Positions 22,231-35,100 of a DNA stretch of 63,524 nt are shown here, one piece after another; within the stretch, counting starts at the first letter, position 1, and each line of letters begins with the position of its first letter. The translations under genes and the position numbers were made by a program. The notes below the pieces were generated by a model. The model worked only from the letters and a program-made list of their open reading frames with translations, was not told the DNA's origin and did no database searches. The stretch covers positions 1-63,524 of the forward strand of contig JAUCBJ010001607.1 of assembly GCA_032718475.1 (NCBI GenBank), read 5' to 3'. This DNA comes from Nemertoderma westbladi. Its lineage: Eukaryota > Xenacoelomorpha > Nemertodermatida > Nemertodermatidae.

Positions 22231-22308
22231 CCACCTTGGTGTAGTGGTTGCATTGAATTCACATCTCCCGCATGTCATGGGTTCGATCCCCGCATGAACC
22301 AGGGCAGT
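22231..22308 (+). mobile_element. tRNA-derived SINE head, cassette 1
   Basis: Contains an RNA polymerase III A box (TGGTGTAGTGGTTG, 22237-22250) and a B box (GGTTCGATCCC, 22280-22290), 30 bp apart as in tRNAs. The remaining stems do not fold as an intact tRNA, so this is a SINE promoter rather than a tRNA gene. A related copy lies at 51352-51447 on the minus strand. Confidence 0.7.
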
Positions 22309-22384
22309 TTTCGGTCGGTCAGCAATAGGCCTAACTTTGCAAAATGCAGTATTATTGCCTAGTAACCAATTCATGGTTACTATA

Positions 22385-22830
22385 TGGTTTTCACTTTGAG
22401 ACATTTCGCCCTCTAGCGGCAGACTGAGGAACTTCAGACTACTCTGTGACTCTGCAAAAGATATAGCCCATATTGTAATAGATACCGACTGGGGGTCAAA
22501 ATTAAGTAATAATTTATCTAAATAAGTCTCAAACATCTTGCCTCATGGTTCGCCCCTTAGAACTCTTAAGCAATATAACTTCATAGTTTTGCGGATTGTA
22601 AATAACAAAGCTAGAGAAGATGTTAATTTTCAAATAATACGCCCTCTAACGGCAGACAGGGGCACTTCAGACTACTCTTTGACTCCGGAAAAGATATGGC
22701 CTATGCCGTAGTAGATGCCTACCGAGTTTAAACCTATTCGGAATGAAAATAACAAAGTTAGAGAAGATGTTAATTTTCAGATAATACTCCCTCTAGCGGC
22801 AGACTATGGAACTGCAGACGGCTGGATATA
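22385..22830. repeat. Three ~200 bp repeats with CCTCTAGCGGCAGAC core
   Basis: The motif CCCTCTAGCGGCAGAC occurs near 22410, 22650 (one substitution) and 22790. Between the copies run related stretches (ACTTCAGACTACTCTGTGACTC, split here: ACTTCAGACTACTC then TTTGACTC; AAAGATAT; AGAGAAGATGTTAATTTTCA). They look like repeated SINE body or MITE fragments. A reverse-orientation relative occurs twice at about 58497-58706. Confidence 0.7.
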
Positions 22831-23150
22831 GGAAAGAGTAATTAGTAATCAGAGGTGTCATGAGAGGGGTGCGGGGCGCTTGGATACAACTATTATTAAT
22901 AAGCTGTTGCTTGGTTAAAGCTAATTGGGGGTCAAAGGTCAACGATAAAACTGTCTGGATATAGATAAGAGTAATTAGTTACCAGTGAGGGAGCTGTATA
23001 CCCTATGGCTAAGTATAACGAGATGAAAGTCAATGAGGTAATTTAGAAACCAATATATAAAACTAATTATTGGTAAATCTTAAAATTAAGTACAAATAAA
23101 TAATTAATTTAAAATTAAATACAAATAAATATATATAAATACATTAAATA

Positions 23151-26100
23151 GTAATGTATCAGACCAAACACAGGTCAGTTCCCGGTAGTACCAAGTTGTA
23201 AATGTATCAAACCAAACACAGGTCAGTTCCCGGTAGTACCAAGTTGTAATGTATCAGACCAAACACAGGCCAGTTCCCGGTAATACCAAGTTGTAATGTG
23301 TCAAACCAAACATCGGTCAGTTCCCGGTAGTACCAAGTTGTAAATGTATCAAGCCAAACACAGGTCAGTTCCCGGTAGTACCAAGTTGTAATGTATCAGA
23401 CCAAACACAGGCCAGTTCCCGGTAATACCAAGTTGTAATGTGTCAAACCAAACATCGGTCAGTTCCCGGTAGTACCAAGTTGTAAATGTATCAAACCAAA
23501 CACAGGTCAGTTCCCGGTAGTACCAAGTTGTAATGTATCATACCAAATACAGGTCAGTTCCCGGTAGTACCAAGTTGTAAATGTATCAAACCAAACACAG
23601 GCCAGTTCCCGGTAGTACCAAGTTGTAATGTATCAGACCAAACACAGGTCAGTTCCCGGTAGTACCAAGTTGTAATGTATCAGACCAAACACAGGTCAGT
23701 TCCCGGTAGTACCAAGTTGTAAATGTATCAAACCAAACACAGGCTAGTTCCCGGTAGTACCAAGTTGTAAATGTATCAAACCAAACACAGATCAGTTCCC
23801 GGTAGTACCAAGTTGTAATGTACCAAACCAAACTGAGGTTTGTTCCCGGTAGTACCAAGTTGTAATGTATCAAACCAAACGCAGGTCAGTTCCCGGTAGT
23901 ACCAAGTTGTAATGTATCAAACCAAACTCAGGTCAGTTCCCGGTAGTACCAAGTTGCAATGCATCAAACCAAACACAGGTCAGTTCCCGGTAGTACTAAG
24001 TTGTAATGTATCAGACCAAACACAGGTCAGTTCCCGGAAGTGCTAAGTTGTAATGTATCAGACCAAACACAGGTCAGTTCCTGGTAGTACCAAGTTGTAA
24101 TGTATCAAACCAAACACAGGTCAGTTCCCGGTAGTACCAAGTTGTAATGTATCAGACCAGACACAGGTCAGTTCCCGGTAGTACCAAGTTGTAATGTGTC
24201 AAACCAAACATCGGTCAGTTCCCGGTAGTACCAAGTTGTAAATGTATCAAACCAAACACAGGTCAGTTCCCGGTAGTACCAAGTTGTAATGTATCAGACC
24301 AAACACATGTCAGTTCCCGGCAGTACTAAGTTGTAATGTATCAGACCAAACACAGGTCAGTTCCCGGTAGTACCAAGTTGTAATATATCAAACCAAACAC
24401 AGGTCAGTTCCCGGTCGTACCAAGTTGTAATGTATCAAACCAAACACAGGTCAGTTCCCGGTCGGTAGTACCAAGTTGTAATGTGTCAAACCAAACATCG
24501 GTCAGTTCCCGGTAGTACCAAGTTGTAATGTATCAAACCAAACATCGGTCAGTTCCCGGTAGTACCAAGTTGTAAATGTATCAAACCAAACACAGGCCAG
24601 TTCCCGGTAGTACCAAGTTGTAAATGTATCAAACCAAACACAGATCAGTTCCCGGTAGTACCAAGTTGTAATGTACCAAAGCAAACTGAGGTTTGTTCCC
24701 GGTAGTACCAAGTTGTAATGTGTCAAACCAAACATCGGTCAGTTCCCGGTAGTACCAAGTTGTAAATGTATCAAACCAAACACAGGTCAGTTCCCGGTAG
24801 TACCAAGTTGTAATGTATCAGACCAAACACATGTCAGTTCCCGGCAGTACTAAGTTGTAATGTATCAGACCAAACACAGGTCAGTTCCCGGTAGTACCAA
24901 GTTGTAATATATCAAACCAAACACAGGTCAGTTCCCGGTCGTACCAAGTTGTAATGTATCAGTCCAAACACAGGTCAGTTCCCGGTAGTACCAAGTTGTA
25001 ATGTATCAAACCAAACATAGGTCAGTTCCCGGTAGTACCAAGTTGTAAATGTATCAAACCAAACACAGGCCAGTTCCCGGTCGGTAGTACCAAGTTGTAA
25101 TGTGTCAAACCAAACATAGGTCAGTTCCCGGTAGTACCAAGTTGTAATGTATCAAACCAAACATAGGTCAGTTCCCGGTAGTACCAAGTTGTAAATGTAT
25201 CAAACCAAACACAGGCCAGTTCCCGGTCGGTAGTACCAAGTTGTAATGTATCAGACCAAACACATGTCAGTTCCCGGCAGTACTAAGTTGTAATGTATCA
25301 TACCAAACACAGGTCAGTTCCCGGTAGTACCAAGTTGTAAGGTATCAAACCAAACACAGGTCAGTTCCCGGTCGGTAGTACCAAGTTGTAATGTGTCAAA
25401 CCAAACATCGGTCAGTTCCCGGTAGTACCAAGTTGTAATGTATCAAACCAAACATCGGTCAGTTCCCGGTAGTACCAATTTGTAATGTATCAAACCAAAC
25501 ACAGGTCAGTTCCCGGTCAGTAGTACCAAGTTGTAATGTGTCAAACGAAACATAGGTCAGTTCCCGGTAGTACCAAGTTGTAATGTATCAAACCAAACAT
25601 AGGTCAGTTCCCGGTAGTACCAAGTTGTAAATGTATCAAACCAAACACAGGCCAGTTCCCGGTCGGTAGTACCAAGTTGTAATGTATCAGACCAAACACA
25701 TTTCAGTTCCCGGCAGTACTAAGTTGTAATGTATCAGACCAAACACAGGTCAGTTCCCGGTAGTACCAAGTTGTAATATATCAAACCAAACACAGGTCAG
25801 TTCCCGGTAGTACCAAGTTGTAATGTATCAGTCCAAACACAGGTCAGTTCCCGGTAGTACCAAGTTGTAATGTATCAAACCAAACATAGGTCAGTTCCCG
25901 GTAGTACCAAGTTGTAAATGTATCAAACCAAACACAGGCCAGTTCCCGGTCGGTAGTACCAAGTTGTAATGTGTCAAACCAAACATAGGTCAGTTCCCGG
26001 TAGTACCAAGTTGTAATGTATCAAACCAAACATAGGTCAGTTCCCGGTAGTACCAAGTTGTAAATGTATCAAACCAAACACAGGCCAGTTCCCGGTCGGT

Positions 26101-29100
26101 AGTACCAAGTTGTAATGTATCAGACCAAACACATGTCAGTTCCCGGCAGTACTAAGTTGTAATGTATCATACCAAACACAGGTCAGTTCCCGGTAGTACC
26201 AAGTTGTAATGTATCAAACCAAACACAGGTCAGTTCCCGGTCGGTAGTACCAAGTTGTAATGTGTCAAACCAAACATCGGTCAGTTCCCGGTAGTACCAA
26301 GTTGTAATGTATCAAACCAAACATCGGTCAGTTCCCGGTAGTACCAAGTTGTAATGTATCAAACCAAACACAGGTCAGTTCCCGGTCGGTAGTACCAAGT
26401 TGTAATGTGTCAAACCAAACATCGGTCAGTTCCCGGTAGTACCAAGTTGTAATGTATCAAACCAAACATCGGTCAGTTCCCGGTAGTACCAAGTTGTAAT
26501 GTATCAAACCAAACACAGGTCAGTTCCCGGTAGTACCAAGTTGTAATGTATCAAACCAAACATCGGTCAGTTCCCGGTAGTACCAAGTTGTAAATGTATC
26601 AAACCAAACACAGGCCAGTTCCCGGTAGTACCAAGTTGTAAATGAATCAAACCAAACACAGGTCAGTTCCCGGTAGTACCAAGTTGTAATGTAACAGACC
26701 AAACACAGGTCAGTTCCCGGTCGGTAGTACCAAGTTGTAATGTGTCAAACCAAACATCGGTCAGTTCCCGGTAGTACCAAGTTGTAATGTATCAAACCAA
26801 ACACAGGTCAGTTCCCGGTAGTACCAAGTTGTAATGTATCAGACCAAACACAGGTCAGTTCCCGGTAGTACCAAGTTGTAATGTGTCAAACCAAACATCG
26901 GTCAGTTCCCGGTAGTACCAAGTTGTAAATGTATCAAACCAAACACAGGTCAATTCCCGGTAGTACCAAGTTGTAATGTATCAAACCAAACACAGGTTAG
27001 TTCCCGGTAGTACCAAGTTGTAATGTATCAGACCAAACACAGGCCAGTTCCCGGTAATACCAAGTTGTAATGTGTCAAACCAAACATCGGTCAGTTCCCG
27101 GTAGTACCAAGTTGTAATGTATCATACCAAATACAGGTCAGTTCCCGGTAGTACCAAGTTGTAAATGTATCAAACCAAACACAGGCCAGTTCCCGGTAGT
27201 ACCAAGTTGTAAATGTATCAAACCAAACACAGATCAGTTCCCGGTAGTACCAAGTTGTAATGTACCAAAGCAAACTGAGGTTTGTTCCCGGTAGTACCAA
27301 GTTGTAATGTATCAAACCAAACTCAGGTCAGTTCCCGGTACTACCAAGTTGTAATGTATCAAACCAAACACAGGTCAGTTCCCGGTAGTACTAAGTTGTA
27401 ATGTATCATACCAAACACAGGTCAGTTCCCGGAAGTGCTAAGTTGTAATGTATCAGACCAAACACAGGTCAGTTCCCGGTAGTACCAAGTTGTAATGTAT
27501 CAAACCAAACACAGGTCAGTTCCCGGTAGTACCAAGTTGTAATGTATCAGACCAGACACAGGTCAGTTCCCGGTAGTACCAATTTGTAATGTATCAAACC
27601 AAACACAGGTCAGTTCCCGGTCGGTAGTACCAAGTTGTAATGTGTCAAACGAAACATAGGTCAGTTCCCGGTAGTACCAAGTTGTAATGTATCAAACCAA
27701 ACATAGGTCAGTTCCCGGTAGTACCAAGTTGTAAATGTATCAAACCAAACACAGGCCAGTTCCCGGTCGGTAGTACCAAGTTGTAATGTATCAGACCAAA
27801 CACATTTCAGTTCCCGGCAGTACTAAGTTGTAATGTATCAGACCAAACACAGGTCAGTTCCCGGTAGTACCAAGTTGTAATATATCAAACCAAACACAGG
27901 TCAGTTCCCGGTAGTACCAAGTTGTAATGTATCAGTCCAAACACAGGTCAGTTCCCGGTAGTACCAAGTTGTAATGTATCAAACCAAACATAGGTCAGTT
28001 CCCGGTAGTACCAAGTTGTAAATGTATCAAACCAAACACAGGCCAGTTCCCGGTCGGTAGTACCAAGTTGTAATGTGTCAAACCAAACATAGGTCAGTTC
28101 CCGGTAGTACCAAGTTGTAATGTATCAAACCAAACATAGGTCAGTTCCCGGTAGTACCAAGTTGTAAATGTATCAAACCAAACACAGGCCAGCTCCCGGT
28201 CGGTAGTACCAAGTTGTAATGTATCAGACCAAACACATGTCAGTTTCCGGCAGTACTAAGTTGTAATGTATCATACCAAACACAGGTCAGTTCCCGGTAG
28301 TACCAAGTTGTAATGTATCAAACCAAACACAGGTCAGTTCCCGGTCGGTAGTACCAAGTTGTAATGTGTCAAACCAAACATCGGTCAGTTCCCGGTAGTA
28401 CCAAGTTGTAATGTATCAAACCAAACATCGGTCAGTTCCCGTTAGTACCAAGTTGTAATGTATCAAACCAAACACAGGTCAGTTCCCGGTCGGTAGTACC
28501 AAGTTGTAATGTGTCAAACCAAACATCGGTCAGTTCCCGGTAGTACCAAGTTGTAATGTATCAAACCAAACATCGGTCAGTTCCCGGTAGTACCAAGTTG
28601 TAATGTATCAAACCAAACACAGGTCAGTTCCCGGTAGTACCAAGTTGTAATGTATCAAACCAAACATCGGTTAGTTCCCGGTAGTACCAAGTTGTAAATG
28701 TATCAAACCAAACACAGGCCAGTTCCCGGTAGTACCAAGTTGTAAATGAATCAAACCAAACACAGGTTAGTTCCCGGTAGTACCAAGTTGTAATGTATCA
28801 GACCAAACACAGGCCAGTTCCCGGTAATACCAAGTTGTAATGTGTCAAACCAAACATCGGTCAGTTCCCGGTAGTACCAAGTTGTAATGTATCATACCAA
28901 ATACAGGTCAGTTCCCGGTAGTACCAAGTTGTAAATGTATCAAACCAAACACAGGCCAGTTCCCGGTAGTACCAAGTTGTAAATGTATCAAACCAAACAC
29001 AGATCAGTTCCCGGTAGTACCAAGTTGTAATGTACCAAAGCAAACTGAGGTTTGTTCCCGGTAGTACCAAGTTGTAATGTATCAAACCAAACTCAGGTCA

Positions 29101-32100
29101 GTTCCCGGTACTACCAAGTTGTAATGTATCAAACCAAACACAGGTCAGTTCCCGGTAGTACTAAGTTGTAATGTATCATACCAAACACAGGTCAGTTCCC
29201 GGAAGTGCTAAGTTGTAATGTATCAGACCAAACACAGGTCAGTTCCCGGTAGTACCAAGTTGTAATGTATCAAACCAAACACAGGTCAGTTCCCGGTAGT
29301 ACCAAGTTGTAATGTATCAGACCAGACACAGGTCAGTTCCCGGTAGTACCAATTTGTAATGTATCAAACCAAACACAGGTCAGTTCCCGGTCGGTAGTAC
29401 CAAGTTGTAATGTGTCAAACGAAACATAGGTCAGTTCCCGGTAGTACCAAGTTGTAATGTATCAAACCAAACATAGGTCAGTTCCCGGTAGTACCAAGTT
29501 GTAAATGTATCAAACCAAACACAGGCCAGTTCCCGGTCGGTAGTACCAAGTTGTAATGTATCAGACCAAACACATTTCAGTTCCCGGCAGTACTAAGTTG
29601 TAATGTATCAGACCAAACACAGGTCAGTTCCCGGTAGTACCAAGTTGTAATATATCAAACCAAACACAGGTCAGTTCCCGGTAGTACCAAGTTGTAATGT
29701 ATCAGTCCAAACACAGGTCAGTTCCCGGTAGTACCAAGTTGTAATGTATCAAACCAAACATAGGTCAGTTCCCGGTAGTACCAAGTTGTAAATGTATCAA
29801 ACCAAACACAGGCCAGTTCCCGGTCGGTAGTACCAAGTTGTAATGTGTCAAACCAAACATAGGTCAGTTCCCGGTAGTACCAAGTTGTAATGTATCAAAC
29901 CAAACATAGGTCAGTTCCCGGTAGTACCAAGTTGTAAATGTATCAAACCAAACACAGGCCAGCTCCCGGTCGGTAGTACCAAGTTGTAATGTATCAGACC
30001 AAACACATGTCAGTTTCCGGCAGTACTAAGTTGTAATGTATCATACCAAACACAGGTCAGTTCCCGGTAGTACCAAGTTGTAATGTATCAAACCAAACAC
30101 AGGTCAGTTCCCGGTCGGTAGTACCAAGTTGTAATGTGTCAAACCAAACATCGGTCAGTTCCCGGTAGTACCAAGTTGTAATGTATCAAACCAAACATCG
30201 GTCAGTTCCCGTTAGTACCAAGTTGTAATGTATCAAACCAAACACAGGTCAGTTCCCGGTCGGTAGTACCAAGTTGTAATGTGTCAAACCAAACATCGGT
30301 CAGTTCCCGGTAGTACCAAGTTGTAATGTATCAAACCAAACATCGGTCAGTTCCCGGTAGTACCAAGTTGTAATGTATCAAACCAAACACAGGTCAGTTC
30401 CCGGTAGTACCAAGTTGTAATGTATCAAACCAAACATCGGTTAGTTCCCGGTAGTACCAAGTTGTAAATGTATCAAACCAAACACAGGCCAGTTCCCGGT
30501 AGTACCAAGTTGTAAATGAATCAAACCAAACACAGGTCAGTTCCCGGTAGTACCAAGTTGTAATGTAACAGACCAAACACAGGTCAGTTCCCGGTCGGTA
30601 GTACCAAGTTGTAATGTGTCAAACCAAACATCGGTCAGTTCCCGGTAGTACCAAGTTGTAATGTATCAAACCAAACACAGGTCAGTTCCCGGTAGTACCA
30701 AGTTGTAATGTATCAGACCAAACACAGGTCAGTTCCCGGTAGTACCAAGTTGTAATGTGTCAAACCAAACATCGGTCAGTTCCCGGTAGTACCAAGTTGT
30801 AAATGTATCAAACCAAACACAGGTCAATTCCCGGTAGTACCAAGTTGTAATGTATCAAACCAAACACAGGTTAGTTCCCGGTAGTACCAAGTTGTAATGT
30901 ATCAGACCAAACACAGGCCAGTTCCCGGTAATACCAAGTTGTAATGTGTCAAACCAAACATCGGTCAGTTCCCGGTAGTACCAAGTTGTAATGTATCATA
31001 CCAAATACAGGTCAGTTCCCGGTAGTACCAAGTTGTAAATGTATCAAACCAAACACAGGCCAGTTCCCGGTAGTACCAAGTTGTAAATGTATCAAACCAA
31101 ACACAGATCAGTTCCCGGTAGTACCAAGTTGTAATGTACCAAAGCAAACTGAGGTTTGTTCCCGGTAGTACCAAGTTGTAATGTATCAAACCAAACACAT
31201 GTCAGTTTCCGGCAGTACTAAGTTGTAATGTATCATACCAAACACAGGTCAGTTCCCGGTAGTACCAAGTTGTAATGTATCAAACCAAACACAGGTCAGT
31301 TCCCGGTCGGTAGTACCAAGTTGTAATGTGTCAAACCAAACATCGGTCAGTTCCCGGTAGTACCAAGTTGTAATGTATCAAACCAAACATCGGTCAGTTC
31401 CCGTTAGTACCAAGTTGTAATGTATCAAACCAAACACAGGTCAGTTCCCGGTCGGTAGTACCAAGTTGTAATGTGTCAAACCAAACATCGGTCAGTTCCC
31501 GGTAGTACCAAGTTGTAATGTATCAAACCAAACATCGGTCAGTTCCCGGTAGTACCAAGTTGTAATGTATCAAACCAAACACAGGTCAGTTCCCGGTAGT
31601 ACCAAGTTGTAATGTATCAAACCAAACATCGGTTAGTTCCCGGTAGTACCAAGTTGTAAATGTATCAAACCAAACACAGGCCAGTTCCCGGTAGTACCAA
31701 GTTGTAAATGAATCAAACCAAACACAGGTCAGTTCCCGGTAGTACCAAGTTGTAATGTAACAGACCAAACACAGGTCAGTTCCCGGTCGGTAGTACCAAG
31801 TTGTAATGTGTCAAACCAAACATCGGTCAGTTCCCGGTAGTACCAAGTTGTAATGTATCAAACCAAACACAGGTCAGTTCCCGGTAGTACCAAGTTGTAA
31901 TGTATCAGACCAAACACAGGTCAGTTCCCGGTAGTACCAAGTTGTAATGTGTCAAACCAAACATCGGTCAGTTCCCGGTAGTACCAAGTTGTAAATGTAT
32001 CAAACCAAACACAGGTCAATTCCCGGTAGTACCAAGTTGTAATGTATCAAACCAAACACAGGTTAGTTCCCGGTAGTACCAAGTTGTAATGTATCAGACC

Positions 32101-35100
32101 AAACACAGGCCAGTTCCCGGTAATACCAAGTTGTAATGTGTCAAACCAAACATCGGTCAGTTCCCGGTAGTACCAAGTTGTAATGTATCATACCAAATAC
32201 AGGTCAGTTCCCGGTAGTACCAAGTTGTAAATGTATCAAACCAAACACAGGCCAGTTCCCGGTAGTACCAAGTTGTAAATGTATCAAACCAAACACAGAT
32301 CAGTTCCCGGTAGTACCAAGTTGTAATGTACCAAAGCAAACTGAGGTTTGTTCCCGGTAGTACCAAGTTGTAATGTATCAAACCAAACTCAGGTCAGTTC
32401 CCGGTAGTACCAAGTTGTAATGTATCAAACCAAACACAGGTCAGTTCCCGGTAGTACTAAGTTGTAATGTATCATACCAAACACAGGTCAGTTCCCGGAA
32501 GTGCTAAGTTGTAATGTATCAGACCAAACACAGGTCAGTTCCCGGTAGTACCAAGTTGTAATGTATCAAACCAAACACAGGTCAGTTCCCGGTAGTACCA
32601 AGTTGTAATGTATCAGACCAGACACAGGTCAGTTCCCGGTAGTACCAAGTTGTAATGTGTCAAACCAAACATCGGTCAGTTCCCGGTGGTACCAAGTTGT
32701 AATGTATCAGACCAAACACAGGTCAGTTCCCGGTAGTACTAAGTTGTAATGTATCAGACCAAACACATGTCAGTTCCCGGCAGTACTAAGTTGTAATGTA
32801 TCAGACCAAACACAGGTCAGTTCCAGGTAGTACCACGTTGTAATATATCAAACCAAACACAGGTCAGTTCCCGGTAGTACCAAGTTGTAATGTATCAGAC
32901 CAAACACAGGTCAGTTCCCGGTAGTACCAAGTTGTAATGTGTCAAACCAAACATAGGTCAGTTCCCGGTAGTACCAAGTTGTAAATGTATCAAACCAAAC
33001 ACAGGTCAGTTCCCGGTAGTACCAAGTTGTAATGTATCATACCAAACACAGGTCAGTTCCCGGTAGTACCAAGTTGTAAATGTATCAAACCAAACACAGG
33101 TCAGTTCCCGGTAGTACTAAGTTGTAATGTATCAGACCAAACACAGGTCAGTTCCCGGTCGGTAGTACCAAGTTGTAATGTGTCAAACCAAACACAGGCC
33201 AGTTCCCGGTAGTACCAAGTTGTAAATGAATCAAACCAAACACAGGTCAGTTCCCGGTAGTACCAAGTTGTAATGTATCAAACCAAACATAGGTCAGTTC
33301 CCGGTAGTACCAAGTTGTAAATGTATCAAACCAAACACAGGCCAGTTCCCGGTCGGTAGTACCAAGTTGTAATGTGTCAAACCAAACATAGGTCAGTTCC
33401 CGGTAGTACCAAGTTGTAATGTATCAAACCAAACATAGGTCAGTTCCCGGTAGTACCAAGTTGTAAATGTATCAAACCAAACACAGGCCAGTTCCCGGTC
33501 GGTAGTACCAAGTTGTAATGTATCAGACCAAACACATGTCAGTTCCCGGCAGTACTAAGTTGTAATGTATCATACCAAACACAGGTCAGTTCCCGGTAGT
33601 ACCAAGTTGTAATGTATCAAACCAAACACAGGTCAGTTCCCGGTCGGTAGTACCAAGTTGTAATGTGTCAAACCAAACATCGGTCAGTTCCCGGTAGTAC
33701 CAAGTTGTAATGTATCAAACCAAACATCGGTCAGTTCCCGGTAGTACCAAGTTGTAATGTATCAAACCAAACACAGGTCAGTTCCCGGTCGGTAGTACCA
33801 AGTTGTAATGTATCAAACCAAACATCGGTCAGTTCCCGGTAGTACCAAGTTGTAATGTATCAAACCAAACACAGGTCAGTTCCCGGTAGTACCAAGTTGT
33901 AATGTATCAAACCAAACATCGGTCAGTTCCCGGTAGTACCAAGTTGTAAATGTATCAAACCAAACACAGGCCAGTTCCCGGTAGTACCAAGTTGTAAATG
34001 AATCAAACCAAACACAGGTCAGTTCCCGGTAGTACCAAGTTGTAATGTAACAGACCAAACACAGGTCAGTTCCCGGTCGGTAGTACCAAGTTGTAATGTG
34101 TCAAACCAAACATCGGTCAGTTCCCGGTAGTACCAAGTTGTAATGTATCAAACCAAACACAGGTCAGTTCCCGGTAGTACCAAGTTGTAATGTATCAGAC
34201 CAAACACAGGTCAGCTCCCGGTAGTACCAAGTTGTAATGTGTCAAACCAAACATCGGTCAGTTCCCGGTAGTACCAAGTTGTAAATGTATCAAACCAAAC
34301 ACAGGTCAATTCCCGGTAGTACCAAGTTGTAATGTATCAAACCAAACACAGGTTAGTTCCCGGTAGTACCAAGTTGTAATGTATCAGACCAAACACAGGC
34401 CAGTTCCCGGTAATACCAAGTTGTAATGTGTCAAACCAAACATCGGTCAGTTCCCGGTAGTACCAAGTTGTAATGTATCATACCAAATACAGGTCAGTTC
34501 CCGGTAGTACCAAGTTGTAAATGTATCAAACCAAACACAGGCCAGTTCCCGGTAGTACCAAGTTGTAAATGTATCAAACCAAACACAGATCAGTTCCCGG
34601 TAGTACCAAGTTGTAATGTACCAAAGCAAACTGAGGTTTGTTCCCGGTAGTACCAAGTTGTAATGTATCAAACCAAACTCAGGTCAGTTCCCGGTAGTAC
34701 CAAGTTGTAATGTATCAAACCAAACACAGGTCAGTTCCCGGTAGTACTAAGTTGTAATGTATCATACCAAACACAGGTCAGTTCCCGGAAGTGCTAAGTT
34801 GTAATGTATCAGACCAAACACAGGTCAGTTCCCGGTAGTACCAAGTTGTAATGTATCAAACCAAACACAGGTCAGTTCCCGGTAGTACCAAGTTGTAATG
34901 TATCAGACCAGACACAGGTCAGTTCCCGGTCGGTAGTACCAAGTTGTAATGTGTCAAACGAAACATAGGTCAGTTCCCGGTAGTACCAAGTTGTAATGTA
35001 TCAAACCAAACATAGGTCAGTTCCCGGTAGTACCAAGTTGTAAATGTATCAAACCAAACACAGGCCAGTTCCCGGTCGGTAGTACCAAGTTGTAATGTAT

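Larger units (their letters stand above)
20646..23150. other. Gene-bearing cassette 1 within the satellite
   Basis: About 2.5 kb of non-satellite DNA between two satellite blocks. Order left to right: zinc-finger ORF (minus), promoter-like block, 22 bp palindromic minisatellite, tRNA-derived SINE head, three ~200 bp repeats with a CCTCTAGCGGCAGAC core, and an AT-rich tail. A near-identical copy sits at 37902-40373. No terminal inverted repeats or transposase were found. The exact 22 bp flanking repeat is the only insertion-like signature. Confidence 0.85.

Noticed and set aside
22231-22308. Functional tRNA gene
   Set aside because: Only the A and B boxes are tRNA-like; acceptor and anticodon stems do not form, and the copy at 51352-51447 shows it is a dispersed SINE.
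22168-22536. 122-codon minus-strand ORF in the cassette (also 39391-39759)
   Set aside because: It is the antisense translation of the tRNA-derived SINE head and adjoining repeat; the two copies differ without sign of constraint.
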